Shown: positions 8,290-17,375 of the stretch, one piece after another | How positions within the stretch are numbered: the stretch's first letter is position 1 | How the letters are laid out: each line of letters starts with the position of its first letter | Origin: Streptomyces antimicrobicus | GTDB taxonomy: Bacteria; Actinomycetota; Actinomycetes; Streptomycetales; Streptomycetaceae | DNA: 64,000 nucleotides | Direction of reading: 5' to 3' | Assembly (NCBI RefSeq): GCF_020532625.1 | Contig: NZ_JAJAUY010000001.1 | Location: 62,001-126,000, forward strand | The notes under the pieces: model-generated | The model's input: only the letters and a program-made list of their open reading frames with translations | The model's database searches: none | Told to the model about the DNA's origin: nothing | Translations under genes and position numbers: made by a program

Positions 8290-8485
8290 GGGGTTCCTGT
8301 CGAAGTGAGACCGATGAGGTGCTACGTGAGGTGTTAAGGGGAATCCTAGGCGCCGGAGCGGCGTGTCATCGAGTCAATCGCAGTTTGCCCTGGACAATGA
8401 CACCCCTTTTGAGTGGCAAGGCGACGGAATGCTTCTCACTCCTTCGCCTGAACCTCCATCAGGAGCACACATCCGCACGCTCCGA

Positions 8486-11400
8486 CTAGCCCTCCGACGC
8501 CTTCCCACCCGATCGGGTGGAACCCGCTGTCGCGCCGGCCTTGACGCCCCCCGCGCCCTGACCGCCGACCGAAGGCCTCCCGCCGCCCGAAGGCGCCTCG
8601 AATGATTCCAACGCCTCAAGCACGTCCTGGACACGGGAGATCTCCGCCTGGATGTCCTCGCGCCGGCGGACCAGGACCTCCAGGTCCTTGCGTCCCTCCT
8701 CGACCAGCCGTTCGGCCTCCGCCTTCGCCGCGGCGAGCGTCTCCTCGGCCTGCCGGGACAGCTCGGCCTTCTTCTGCTCGGCCTCCTTCAGCAGCGTCTC
8801 GGCCTTGCGGACCGCGGCGATGCGCACCTTGCTGGCCTCGCTGCTGGCGTCCGACACCAGGGCCTTGGCCTTCGCCTCCGCCTCGGCGCTCTGCTCGGTC
8901 GCCGCCTTCACCAGCTTGTCCACGCGCTCGCCCGCGGACTTCATCTGCTCGGCCGTCTCGCGCCGGGCCCGCTCGTGCAGTTCCTCCACCTCGGACTCGA
9001 CCCGCGCCCGCAGCTCCTCGGCCCGCTCCCTTATGGCCGCGGCGTCCGCCCGCGCGCCCACCAGCAGCTCGTCCGCGTCCGTACGGGCCTTCTCAACCAG
9101 CGAGTTGCCCTCCACGGTCGCCTCCGAGGCGATCCGCGCCGCCTCCTTGCGCGCCGCGTCCACCATCGCGTCGGCCTGCTCCTCGGCCTTGGTGGTGGCC
9201 GCCAACGCCTTCTTGGCCGCCTCGGAGGTGAGCTTCTCGGCCTCCGCCGTGGCCTCCGTCAGGAGCCGGTCGACCTGCTCCGCGGCCTCCGTGCGGCGCT
9301 TGTTGGCCGCCTCCCGGGCGTCGTCCAGCAGCCGCTCGGACTCCTCGCGCGCCTCGGTACGGGTGCGCTCGGCCGCGGCCGCCGCCTCCGCCTTGACCCG
9401 CTCCGCCTCGGACCGGGTGCGGGTGGCGTGCTCCTGCGCCGAGGACAGCGCCTCCGCCGCCTCCGCGCGCAGCCGCTCCGCCTCGGCCGCGGCCTCGCCG
9501 ACCGTGCGCTCGTTGTCCTTGCGGGTCTGCTGCTCCAGCTTCTCCGCCTCGGAGACGGCCTCGGCGATGAGCCGGTCGGCCTGCTCGGCGGCCTCGGTGC
9601 GCAGCCGGTTGCCCTCGGCGCGCGCCTCGTCCAGTGTCTGCTCGGCCTCGCGCTCGGCGCTCGCCAGCGTCTCGTTCGCCGCCGCCGTGACGCGCTCCGC
9701 CTCCGCGGTGGCCTCGCCGATGATCCGGCCGCCCTCGGTCCGGGCCGCGTCCAGCGCCTGCGCCGCCTCGGCGCGCAGCCGCTCCGCCTCGGCCGCCGCC
9801 TCGGCGAGCGTGTGCTCGCCCGCCGCACGGGCCTCGGCGGTCAGCCGCTCGGCCTCGGCGGTGGCCTCGCCGATCAGGCGGGCCCCCTCGGCACGGGCGT
9901 CCTCCAGGGTCCGCTCCGCGTCGCGCTCGGCGCCGGTCAGCGTCTCGGCGGCCTTCGCCGTCAGCGCCTCGGCCTCGGCCCGCGCCTCGGCGAGCGCGGC
10001 CTCGCCCGTCGCGCGGCCCTCCTCGACGAGCCGCTCCGCCTCGGCCGTGGCCTCCTCGCGGATGCGCGTGCCCTCGGCGCGGGACTCCTCCAGGGAGACC
10101 GCGGCCTCGGCCCTTATGCGGTTGGCGTCCTCGCGGGCGTCCGCCCGGGTGCGCGCGGCGTCGCGCTCGGCCGCGGCCAGCGCGTCCGTCGCCTCGGTGC
10201 GCAGCCGCTGCGCGTACTCCGCGGTGTCGCTACGGGTCTGCTCGGCCTCGGCGATCGCGTCCGCGACCGTCCGCTCGGCCAGCGCCTTGGCCGCGTCCGT
10301 CTCGGTGCGGGCCTCGGTGCGGATCCGGTTGGCGTCCTCGGTGGCCCGCTCGCGCTCGGCGTAGGCGTCGGCCCGGACCCGGTCGGCCTCCTCCTGGGCC
10401 TCGGTCCGGGTCCGCTCCGCGGCGTGCTCGGCGGCGCTGCGCAGACCGGTGATCTCCTCCTCGGCCTCCTCGCGCAGGCCCGCCACGGAGTCCCGTACCT
10501 GCTGCGCGGTGGCCTCGGCGGCCGCGACCAGCTCGGCCGCCCGCGTCTCCGCCTCCTCGGTGAGCCGCGCGGCCTCGGCCTGCGCCTCCTCCGAACGGCG
10601 GCGGGCCGCCGCCAGCAGCTCCTCGCTCTGCTCGCGGGCCTGCGCCCGCTCGTTGTCGGCGTCCGTACGCGCCGAGGACAGGGTCTCCTCCGCCTCCCGG
10701 CGGCGCCGCGCGGCCTCCTCCTGGGCGGCGGCCAGCGCCTCCGCGGCCTCCGCGGCGACCCGCTCGGCCGCGGCCTTCGCCTCGGCCCGCAGCCGGTCCG
10801 CGGTCTCCTGCGCCTCGGTGCGGACCCGTTCGGCCTCCGTCTCGGCCTCGGTGCGCAGCCGTACGGCGACCTGCTCGGCCTCGGCACGGGCCCGGCCGGC
10901 GTCGTCGGCCGCGTCGGTGCGCAGCCGCTCCGCCTCCGCCTCGGCCTGCGCCTGGAGGGTGCGGATGCGTTCCGCCGACTCGGCGCGCAGCCGGTCGCTC
11001 TCCTCCGTGGTCTCCTTGCGGAGGGTCTCGGCCGCCGCGCGGGCGTCGCGCAGCGTCTGCTCGGCGGTGGCCAGCCGGCTCTCGGCGTCCTGCTGCAGCC
11101 GGGCGAGCTCCGCCTCGGCCTCGGTCCGCCGGGCGGCGAGCGCCTGCTCGGTCTCCTCGCGCCGGGCCCGGGCCGCCGCGTCCGCCTCGGCGCGCACGGC
11201 CTGCGCCGCCTCCTCGGCCTCGGCGCGCAGCCGTTCGGCCTCGGCCCGGGTGCGCTCCAGGGTCTCCTCGGCCTGGGTGCGCAGGGTCGTCGCCCGCTCG
11301 ATGGCCTCCGCGCGGACCCGGTCGCTCTCGGCGCCGGCGCCCGCGCGCAGCGCGTCCGCGTCCGACTTGGCCTTGGTCAGCAGCTCCTCGGCGGTCTTGG

Positions 11401-12835
11401 CCGCCTCCTCGATCTGCTGCACGGCCTCGCGGCGGGCCTCGCCGCGGATCCGCTCGCCCTCGGCGACGGCCTCCGAGCGCAGCTGCTCGGCCTCGCCGCG
11501 CAGCCGCCGGGCCTCCTCCTGGAGCTCGACCGTCCGGGCCCGGTACTCCTCGGTGTCGTCCTTGGCCGCGCCCTTGAGCTGCTCGGCCGTGGCCGCCGCC
11601 TGGGCCCGCAGCCGCTCGGCCTCGGCCTCCGCCTCGCGGCGGATCCGCTCGGCCTCCTCGGACGCGGCCCTGGTGGTGGCCCGGGCGTCCTCGGACGCCT
11701 TGGTCAGCACCTCCTCGGCGGTCCGGGCGGCCTTCGCCAGCTGGGCCGCGGTGTCCTCGGCCGCCGCCGTACGGGCCTGCTCGCCGGCCTCGGTCCGGAT
11801 CCGCTCGGCCTCGGCCCGGGCGTCGGCCAGGGCGTGCTCGGCCTCGGCCTTGAGTGCCTCGGCCTCCTTGGTGGCCTCGGTGACCAGCCGGGCGACCTGC
11901 TCCTTGGCGGTACGGGTGCGCTGCTCGTTGACGGACTCCGCGGAGGCCAGCTGCCGGGCCGCGCTCTCCTTGGCCTCGGCGAGCACCCGCTCGGCCTCGG
12001 CGCGGGCGTCGCGCAGCGCGCTCTCGGCCTCGGTGACCCGCTGCTCGGCCACCCGGCCGAGGTCGAGGGTCTGCTGGCGGGTCTGCTCGGCCTCGGCGGC
12101 GGTGGTCGAGCGCAGCCGCTCGGCGTGCTCGGTGGCCTCCTGCGCCTGGGTGGAGGCGGCGGTCAGCAGCCGCTCGGCCTCCTTGCGGGCGCGCAGCAGC
12201 GTCGCCTCCGCCTCGGCGCGGGCGGCCTCGGCGCCCTCGGCCATCCGGCGCCGGGTCTCCTCGGCGACCCGGGCGGCCTCGGCGCGGGCGGCGTTCAGCG
12301 CCTGCTCGGCCTCGGCCCGGGACTCCTCCATGAGCCGGCGGGCCTGGGCCTCGGTCCGGGCGCGCAGCTGCTCGGCCCAGGCGACGTTCTCGTTGACGTG
12401 CGCCTCGACGGTCTGGCGGCGCTCGTTGAGTTCCTGGTCCAGCCGCTGGCGGCGGTTGACGGCCTCGGCGTGCAGCTCGGCCTGCAGGCGCGCCTGGTGC
12501 TCGGCGTGCTCCTGGAGGATGCGCTGGGTCTGGGCCCGGGCCTCGCGCAGCTCGCGCTCGGCGTCGGAGCGCATCTGGTCCGCCTGGATCTGCGCGTTGC
12601 GCAGCAACTGCTCGGCCTGGTAGCCGAGGTCCTGGCTGTCGTAGGCCGGGCGGGACGCGAGCGCGCGGCGCACCTCGTGGAGCTTGGCGCGCAGCACCTC
12701 GACCTGGTACCCGAGGTCCTCGGCGTGCTGGACGGCCTTCTCGCGCTCCTTCTTCAGCCGCTCCATCTCGGCCTCGAAGCGCGAGAGATGGTCGGCCTCA
12801 GCCGCTTGAGTCTCCTGGCTTTCGTAGCCCCGCAC
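8486..12835 (-). CDS. scy: Polarity protein Scy (long coiled coil)
   Basis: Very long coiled-coil protein of about 1450 residues and organiser of the tip-growth assembly with DivIVA and FilP. The N-terminal part (ADHLSRFEAEMERLKKEREKAVQ, DLGYQVEVLRAKLHEVRRAL, DLGYQAEQLLRNAQIQADQM) has ordinary heptads. Beyond about residue 150 comes a long run of AEAERLRAEA-like repeats, broken near the end, and a low-complexity Gly-rich tail. The start is ambiguous: TTG 12877, GTG 12871 or GTG 12835. I chose 12835 (VRGYESQE) because Scy relatives, as I recall them, begin MRGYESQE and a GGATGGGA ribosome site precedes it. At about 1450 residues it is longer than S. coelicolor Scy (1326), consistent with repeat-number variation. 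Confidence 0.94.
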   Translation of the reverse strand: MRGYESQETQAAEADHLSRFEAEMERLKKEREKAVQHAEDLGYQVEVLRAKLHEVRRALASRPAYDSQDLGYQAEQLLRNAQIQADQMRSDAERELREARAQTQRILQEHAEHQARLQAELHAEAVNRRQRLDQELNERRQTVEAHVNENVAWAEQLRARTEAQARRLMEESRAEAEQALNAARAEAARVAEETRRRMAEGAEAARAEAEATLLRARKEAERLLTAASTQAQEATEHAERLRSTTAAEAEQTRQQTLDLGRVAEQRVTEAESALRDARAEAERVLAEAKESAARQLASAESVNEQRTRTAKEQVARLVTEATKEAEALKAEAEHALADARAEAERIRTEAGEQARTAAAEDTAAQLAKAARTAEEVLTKASEDARATTRAASEEAERIRREAEAEAERLRAQAAATAEQLKGAAKDDTEEYRARTVELQEEARRLRGEAEQLRSEAVAEGERIRGEARREAVQQIEEAAKTAEELLTKAKSDADALRAGAGAESDRVRAEAIERATTLRTQAEETLERTRAEAERLRAEAEEAAQAVRAEADAAARARREETEQALAARRTEAEAELARLQQDAESRLATAEQTLRDARAAAETLRKETTEESDRLRAESAERIRTLQAQAEAEAERLRTDAADDAGRARAEAEQVAVRLRTEAETEAERVRTEAQETADRLRAEAKAAAERVAAEAAEALAAAQEEAARRRREAEETLSSARTDADNERAQAREQSEELLAAARRRSEEAQAEAARLTEEAETRAAELVAAAEATAQQVRDSVAGLREEAEEEITGLRSAAEHAAERTRTEAQEEADRVRADAYAERERATEDANRIRTEARTETDAAKALAERTVADAIAEAEQTRSDTAEYAQRLRTEATDALAAAERDAARTRADAREDANRIRAEAAVSLEESRAEGTRIREEATAEAERLVEEGRATGEAALAEARAEAEALTAKAAETLTGAERDAERTLEDARAEGARLIGEATAEAERLTAEARAAGEHTLAEAAAEAERLRAEAAQALDAARTEGGRIIGEATAEAERVTAAANETLASAEREAEQTLDEARAEGNRLRTEAAEQADRLIAEAVSEAEKLEQQTRKDNERTVGEAAAEAERLRAEAAEALSSAQEHATRTRSEAERVKAEAAAAAERTRTEAREESERLLDDAREAANKRRTEAAEQVDRLLTEATAEAEKLTSEAAKKALAATTKAEEQADAMVDAARKEAARIASEATVEGNSLVEKARTDADELLVGARADAAAIRERAEELRARVESEVEELHERARRETAEQMKSAGERVDKLVKAATEQSAEAEAKAKALVSDASSEASKVRIAAVRKAETLLKEAEQKKAELSRQAEETLAAAKAEAERLVEEGRKDLEVLVRRREDIQAEISRVQDVLEALESFEAPSGGGRPSVGGQGAGGVKAGATAGSTRSGGKASEG

Positions 12836-13030
12836 CGCGCGGTCCCATCCGTCCCCTGGTCGCAAGCTCACTCCCAAATGAGCACCGTCCGCCCGCTGAA
12901 CGGCGCCCCCGGGGAAATGGTGTCAGATGCCGGGGCACGGGTCACAGGCCCCGACCCCTTCCGCACCGAACCCCGGCCGAGCCAGACGCCACTCTACCGG
13001 CCGGGGGACAGGGGCGGTCAGTGCTCCCGG

Positions 13031-13459
13031 TCAGTGCTCCGGGTTCGAGGTGACCAGCTCGGTCAGGACGCCGTGGCAGTCCTTGGGGTGCAGGAAGGTG
13101 ATCCGGGAGCCCATGGAGCCCCGGCGCGGCTCGTCGTACAGGACGCGGACGCCCTTGCCGCGGATCGCGTCGGCGTCGGCGTCGACGTCGGCGGTGCCGA
13201 AGGCGATGTGGTGGACGCCCTCGCCGTTCTTGGCCAGCCACTTGGCGACCGTGGAGTCCTCGCGGGTGGGCTCCAGGAGCTGGAGGTAGGAGGCGCCGCC
13301 GTCGGAGGTGTCGTTGATCTTGAGCATGGCCTCGCGCACACCCTGCTCCTCGTTGACCTCGGAGTGGAACACCTCGAAGCCGTACGTGGCACGGTAGAAC
13401 TCGACAGTCTTGTCGAGGTCGAAGCAGGCGATCCCGATGTGGTCGATTCTTGTCAGCAT
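13031..13459 (-). CDS. mce: Methylmalonyl-CoA epimerase
   Basis: Enzyme of 142 residues of the glyoxalase/VOC fold that interconverts (2R)- and (2S)-methylmalonyl-CoA, linking propionyl-CoA carboxylase to the B12 mutase. It starts MLTRIDHIGIACFDLDKTVEFY. The expected metal ligands are visible in order: His in IDHIG, Gln in SYLQLLEP, His in VHHIAFG and Glu in VLTELV. It is divergent from the thiolase gene, and the MeaB gene follows that thiolase, which supports the assignment. The stop is embedded in a tandem duplication of CGGTCAGTGCTCC (around 13016-13042) that does not alter the protein. Confidence 0.95.
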   Translation of the reverse strand: MLTRIDHIGIACFDLDKTVEFYRATYGFEVFHSEVNEEQGVREAMLKINDTSDGGASYLQLLEPTREDSTVAKWLAKNGEGVHHIAFGTADVDADADAIRGKGVRVLYDEPRRGSMGSRITFLHPKDCHGVLTELVTSNPEH

Positions 13460-13594
13460 GGGACCAGTGCACTGCCACCGAGGGTGGTTACGCAACGTGC
13501 GCGCGATCACACCTACTGCCCGGTGACCGCCGCCGGACGGCTCAGTACATTGACGTAAACCCTCGTTCACTCCTCATCCAAGGGGCTGTGCCTC

Positions 13595-14797
13595 ATGTCC
13601 GGAACGAACAACACCACTTCAGTGATCGTCGCAGGCGCCCGCACGCCCATGGGACGGCTGCTGGGCTCGCTGAAGTCCTTCTCGGGCGCCGACCTCGGCG
13701 GCTTCGCCATCAAGTCCGCGCTGGACCGGGCCGGGATCTCCGGCGACCAGGTGCAGTACGTGATCATGGGCCAGGTGCTCCAGGCCGGCGCCGGCCAGAT
13801 CCCCGCCCGCCAGGCCGCCGTCAAGGCCGGCATCCCGATGAGCGTCCCGGCGCTGACCGTCAACAAGGTCTGCCTCTCCGGCCTCGACGCCATCGCCCTG
13901 GCCGACCAGCTGATCCGCGCCGGCGAGTTCGACGTCGTGGTCGCCGGCGGCCAGGAGTCGATGACCAACGCCCCCCACCTGCTGCCGAAGTCCCGCGAGG
14001 GCTTCAAGTACGGCGCGATCGGGATGCTCGACGCGATGGCCCACGACGGCCTGACCGACGCCTTCGAGGGCATCGCGATGGGCGAGTCCACCGAGAAGCA
14101 CAACACCCGCCTGGGCATCGAGCGCGCCCCGCAGGACGAGTTCGCCGCGCTCTCGCACCAGCGCGCCGCGGCCGCCCAGAAGAACGGCGTCTTCGAGGCC
14201 GAGATCACCCCGGTGGAGATCCCGCAGCGCAAGGGCGAGCCCGTCCTGTTCGCCGTGGACGAGGGCGTGCGGCCCGAGACCACCGTGGAGTCCCTGGCCA
14301 AGCTGCGCCCGGCCTTCGCCAAGGACGGCACGATCACCGCCGGCACCTCCTCCCAGATCTCCGACGGCGCCGCCGCGGTGGTCGTGATGAGCAAGGCCAA
14401 GGCCCAGGAGCTGGGCCTGGAGTGGATCGCCGAGATCGGCGCCCACGGCAACGTCGCCGGCCCGGACAACTCGCTGCAGTCCCAGCCGTCGAACGCGATC
14501 GCCCACGCCCTGAAGAAGGAGGGCCTGGAGGTCGCCGACCTGGACCTCATCGAGATCAACGAGGCCTTCGCCGCGGTCGCCGTGCAGTCAATGAAGGACC
14601 TGGGCGTGACCCCGGAAAAGGTGAACGTCAACGGTGGCGCGATCGCCCTGGGCCACCCCATCGGCATGTCGGGCGCCCGCGTGGTCCTGCACCTGGCCCT
14701 GGAGCTCAAGCGCCGCGGCGGCGGCGTCGGCGCGGCCGCGCTCTGCGGCGGCGGCGGCCAGGGCGACGCGCTGATCCTGCGCGTGCCCAAGGCCTGA
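13595..14797 (+). CDS. Acetyl-CoA C-acetyltransferase (thiolase)
   Basis: Thiolase of 400 residues catalysing reversible condensation of two acetyl-CoA to acetoacetyl-CoA, cytoplasmic. The nucleophilic Cys93 lies in [15 protein letters not shown]. The C-terminal catalytic elements are [26 protein letters not shown] and the second Cys in [13 protein letters not shown]. All catalytic residues are present and the length is normal for a biosynthetic thiolase. The ATG follows an AAGGGG stretch about 14 bases upstream. It is followed after 51 bp by meaB on the same strand, so the two are probably cotranscribed. Confidence 0.95.
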   Translation: MSGTNNTTSVIVAGARTPMGRLLGSLKSFSGADLGGFAIKSALDRAGISGDQVQYVIMGQVLQAGAGQIPARQAAVKAGIPMSVPALTVNKVCLSGLDAIALADQLIRAGEFDVVVAGGQESMTNAPHLLPKSREGFKYGAIGMLDAMAHDGLTDAFEGIAMGESTEKHNTRLGIERAPQDEFAALSHQRAAAAQKNGVFEAEITPVEIPQRKGEPVLFAVDEGVRPETTVESLAKLRPAFAKDGTITAGTSSQISDGAAAVVVMSKAKAQELGLEWIAEIGAHGNVAGPDNSLQSQPSNAIAHALKKEGLEVADLDLIEINEAFAAVAVQSMKDLGVTPEKVNVNGGAIALGHPIGMSGARVVLHLALELKRRGGGVGAAALCGGGGQGDALILRVPKA

Positions 14798-14848
14798 GCC
14801 CGTAGGCATCCGGACAGCGACCCGAAGCGAACGAGGAGCGCAGCACGT

Positions 14849-15808
14849 ATGACGGTGGACGTCCCCCAGCTGGTGGCCCAGGCCCGCGAGGGCAGGCCGC
14901 GAGCGGTGGCCCGGCTGATCTCACTGGTCGAGGGGGCGTCCCCGCACCTGCGCGAGGTGATGGCCGCGCTCGCCCCGCTGACCGGCGGGGCGTACGTGGT
15001 CGGGCTGACCGGGTCGCCGGGCGTGGGCAAGTCCACCTCGACCTCGGCGCTGGTGACGGCGTACCGGCGGGCCGGCAAGCGGGTCGGCGTGCTCGCCGTG
15101 GACCCGTCCTCGCCGTTCTCCGGAGGCGCCCTGCTGGGTGACCGGGTCCGGATGTCCGACCACGCCTCGGACCCGGGCGTCTACATCCGCTCGATGGCCA
15201 CCCGCGGCCACCTGGGGGGCCTGTCCTGGGCCGCCCCGCAGGCCATCCGGGTGCTGGACGCGGCCGGCTGCGACGTGATCCTGGTCGAGACGGTCGGCGT
15301 CGGCCAGTCCGAGGTCGAGATCGCGGCGCAGGCGGACACCTGCGTGGTGCTGCTGGCGCCCGGCATGGGCGACGGCATCCAGGCGGCCAAGGCCGGCATC
15401 CTGGAGATCGGGGACGTCTACGTGGTGAACAAGGCCGACCGGGACGGGGCGGACGCCACGGCCCGGGAGCTGAACCACATGCTGGGCCTGGGCGAGGCCC
15501 GGGGCCCGGGCGACTGGCGCCCGCCGATCGTCAAGACCGTGGCCGCCCGCGCCGAGGGCGTGGACGAGGTCGTCGAGGCCCTGGAGAAGCACCGGGCCTG
15601 GATGGACGAGCACGGGGTGCTGGCGCAGCGGCGTACCGCCCGGGCGGCGCGCGAGGTCGAGACCATCGCGGTCACGGCGCTGCGCGCCCGGATCGCCGAC
15701 CTGCGCGGTGACGCGCACCTGCCGGCCCTGGCCGCCCGGGTCGCCGAGGGCGAGCTGGACCCGTACGCGGCGGCCGACGCCCTGCTGGCCTCCCTGACCG
15801 AGGCCTGA
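14849..15808 (+). CDS. meaB: MeaB/ArgK family GTPase, mutase chaperone
   Basis: G3E-family P-loop GTPase of 319 residues. MeaB proteins guard adenosylcobalamin-dependent acyl-CoA mutases, gating cofactor loading and removing damaged B12. The P-loop is GLTGSPGVGKSTSTSALV (near residue 55), the next signatures are VLAVDPSSPFSGGALLGDR and DVILVETVGVGQSEVEI, and the base-recognition motif is VVNKADRDGAD. All are intact. The GTG/ATG region has GAGGAG 13-18 bases ahead. Neighbouring mce and the IcmA gene at 24.8 kb are the logical partners. It ends at a strong bidirectional terminator. Confidence 0.95.
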   Translation: MTVDVPQLVAQAREGRPRAVARLISLVEGASPHLREVMAALAPLTGGAYVVGLTGSPGVGKSTSTSALVTAYRRAGKRVGVLAVDPSSPFSGGALLGDRVRMSDHASDPGVYIRSMATRGHLGGLSWAAPQAIRVLDAAGCDVILVETVGVGQSEVEIAAQADTCVVLLAPGMGDGIQAAKAGILEIGDVYVVNKADRDGADATARELNHMLGLGEARGPGDWRPPIVKTVAARAEGVDEVVEALEKHRAWMDEHGVLAQRRTARAAREVETIAVTALRARIADLRGDAHLPALAARVAEGELDPYAAADALLASLTEA

Positions 15809-15837
15809 GCCGCCGGCCGCCGCGACCGAGGTGCGAG

Positions 15838-15879
15838 CCGGCCGGGTCCCCGCCCCCTGGGGGGTGGGGACCCGGCCGG
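15838..15879. terminator. Bidirectional terminator between meaB and bL37
   Basis: A perfect 14-bp inverted repeat, CCGGCCGGGTCCCC at 15838-15851 and its complement at 15866-15879, with a further C-run/G-run able to extend the stem. It lies between convergent stops at 15808 and 15887, so it can serve both genes. Confidence 0.85.
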
Positions 15880-15886
15880 TGTCGTC

Positions 15887-15961
15887 TCAGGCGTTGGGGC
15901 GCTTGCCGTGGTTCGCGCCCTTCTTCTTGCGGGCCCGCCGCTTGTTGCCGCGCTTCGACAT
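15887..15961 (-). CDS. 50S ribosomal protein bL37 (24 aa)
   Basis: A 24-codon gene beginning ATG at 15959-15961 and ending TGA at 15887-15889. The peptide starts MSKRGNKRRARKKK and ends GANHGKRPNA, so it is extremely basic. This matches the actinobacterial ribosomal protein bL37, a tiny peptide first seen in mycobacterial 50S structures and often missed in annotation. A GAGGGAG ribosome site lies about 9 bases upstream and a strong hairpin follows the stop, so it is an independent unit. The identification uses remembered family sequence; the open frame, ribosome site and composition are direct observations. Confidence 0.85.
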   Translation of the reverse strand: MSKRGNKRRARKKKGANHGKRPNA

Positions 15962-16031
15962 GGTGCGATCTCCCTCGTGCGGGGACATTCCGGGCACCGT
16001 CAGTCTAGGGCGCCCGCCCCGCGCCGGCCCG

Positions 16032-16517
16032 TCACCCGCGTCCGCGCTGGTCGCGCAGGTGCTCCGCGACCGGTCGCAGGGAGGTGTGCAGGGCCGCCAG
16101 GGCCTCCGGCGGCAGCAGGTCGATGAAGTGTCGGCGGACGGACGCGACGTGGTGCGGCGCGACCTTCCGCATGGTCTCCATGCCCTCGTCCGTCAGGACC
16201 GCGTACAGGCCCCGGCGGTCGGACTCGCAGTTCACCCGGGTGACGAGCCCGGCCGTCTCCATACGGGTGATCTGGTGGGACAGCCGGCTCTTGGACTGGA
16301 GCGTGGCCGTGGCCAGGTCGCTCATCCGCATCCGGTGGTCCTCCGACTCCGAGAGGTTCACCAGGATCTCGTAGTCGTTGTTGGTGAGTCCGAAGGGCTG
16401 GAGATCCTTTTCCAGTTGGTGCATCAGGAGTCTGCTGACGTCGAGGTGGGTGCGCCAGGCGCACTGCTCGGCATCGGTCAGCCAGCGCGTGGCCGTCTCG
16501 GTCTCCATGGTCTCCAT
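16032..16517 (-). CDS. MarR family transcriptional regulator
   Basis: Winged-helix regulator of 161 residues. The core LTNNDYEILVNLSESEDHRMRMSDLATATLQSKSRLSHQI and the wing TRVNCESDRRGLYAVLTDEG, with the DxRxG element, are classic MarR features. A second ATG three codons downstream (METE) is an alternative start. The upstream 50 bp are unusually AT-rich for this genome and probably hold the promoter and operator (TTGTAC and TAGGTA boxes on the minus strand). The AIM24 operon ends just upstream on the same strand. Targets cannot be assigned. Confidence 0.92.
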   Translation of the reverse strand: METMETETATRWLTDAEQCAWRTHLDVSRLLMHQLEKDLQPFGLTNNDYEILVNLSESEDHRMRMSDLATATLQSKSRLSHQITRMETAGLVTRVNCESDRRGLYAVLTDEGMETMRKVAPHHVASVRRHFIDLLPPEALAALHTSLRPVAEHLRDQRGRG

Positions 16518-16556
16518 GAATGAACTCTACCTAAAAAGTTGAATTTCGTACAATAA

Positions 16557-17375
16557 TTACAGGCCCAGACGTCGCTGAAGATCACCCAGCTGCCCCGGCA
16601 TCCGGGGTACACCGAGCTGCCCCAGCGGCCCCTGTCCGTGTCCGCCGTGCATCCCGGCCCCCGGCACGCCCGGCTCCGCGCCGACCGCCCCGACCGGCTG
16701 CTCGGCCATCAGCAGCTCCGTGGACTGGAGCAGGACCGTCCCCGCCCCGACGAACTCGAACTGGTGCTCCTCGCCCGAGGTGCCTCCGATCCCGGTGAGC
16801 TGCCGCAGTCCGCCCATCACCCCGGTCATGTACCCGTGGTCGTAGTGATGGCACGGCGACGGGCAGTCCGCCCACCCGACCAGCGCCTGCGGATCCACCC
16901 GCAGGGGTGGCTCCATGAAGACCACCGGACCGTTGGACGCGGCCACGAACTTCCCGGTTCCGATCAAGGTCAGGAAGCCCGGGACGATGGACTGCTTCAG
17001 GGCCAGCGACGGCTGGTAGGCCAGCAGGTTGCCCGAACGGATCGTCAGGTTCCCGTTGTCCAGGTCGTACGAGTTCACGTCGAAGGCGCGGTCGGCGAGA
17101 AGCATCTTGCCCTGCCCTTCCGCCACCACCCAGTCGCTCGCGTGCAGCGGCGAGTGGAAGCTCGTCCGCAGCAGCCGCTCGAAACGTCCGTGGCCGATGC
17201 CGTTGAACTCGATCTGCCCGTAGTAGGCGATCATCTTGCCCTTCTGCAGGAACCACTGGTTCCCCTTGAGCTCCACGCAGAAGGTGTAGGCGTTGACGTT
17301 GTCGTCGGACGGCAGGGTGTAGGGGTCGAAGACCGTGGGCGCGCCGGCGCCGCCCGGGGCGGGTCCAAAGGTCAC
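16557..17375 (-). CDS. AIM24 family protein (third of operon)
   Basis: Protein of 272 residues of the AIM24/TIGR00266 beta-strand family, function unknown. Visible family pieces are NQWFLQKGKMIAYYGQIEF, KMLLADRAFDVNSYDLDN, LTIRSGNLLAYQPSLALKQS and the loop DCPSPCHHYDHGY, which holds two Cys and three His that could bind metal. The last 45 residues form a Gly/Pro/His-rich tail (GAGMHGGHGQGPLG) absent from the two sisters. The GTG start at 17375 overlaps the sister stop (GTGA), so the three genes are translationally coupled. Confidence 0.88.
   Translation of the reverse strand: MTFGPAPGGAGAPTVFDPYTLPSDDNVNAYTFCVELKGNQWFLQKGKMIAYYGQIEFNGIGHGRFERLLRTSFHSPLHASDWVVAEGQGKMLLADRAFDVNSYDLDNGNLTIRSGNLLAYQPSLALKQSIVPGFLTLIGTGKFVAASNGPVVFMEPPLRVDPQALVGWADCPSPCHHYDHGYMTGVMGGLRQLTGIGGTSGEEHQFEFVGAGTVLLQSTELLMAEQPVGAVGAEPGVPGAGMHGGHGQGPLGQLGVPRMPGQLGDLQRRLGL

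Noticed and set aside
12835..13030. Small plus-strand reading frame between scy and mce
   Set aside because: No ribosome site or recognisable protein; it overlaps the likely upstream region of scy.
13016..13042. Tandem CGGTCAGTGCTCC at the mce stop, as a possible attachment site or operator
   Set aside because: Only two copies covering the stop codon; no integrase or other mobile gene nearby, so a local duplication is the simpler reading.
8975..13558. Very long plus-strand open frame opposite scy
   Set aside because: Composition (Leu/Gly/Arg repeats) is the mirror of the repetitive coiled-coil gene; there is no ribosome site, and the codon bias is that of an antisense frame.
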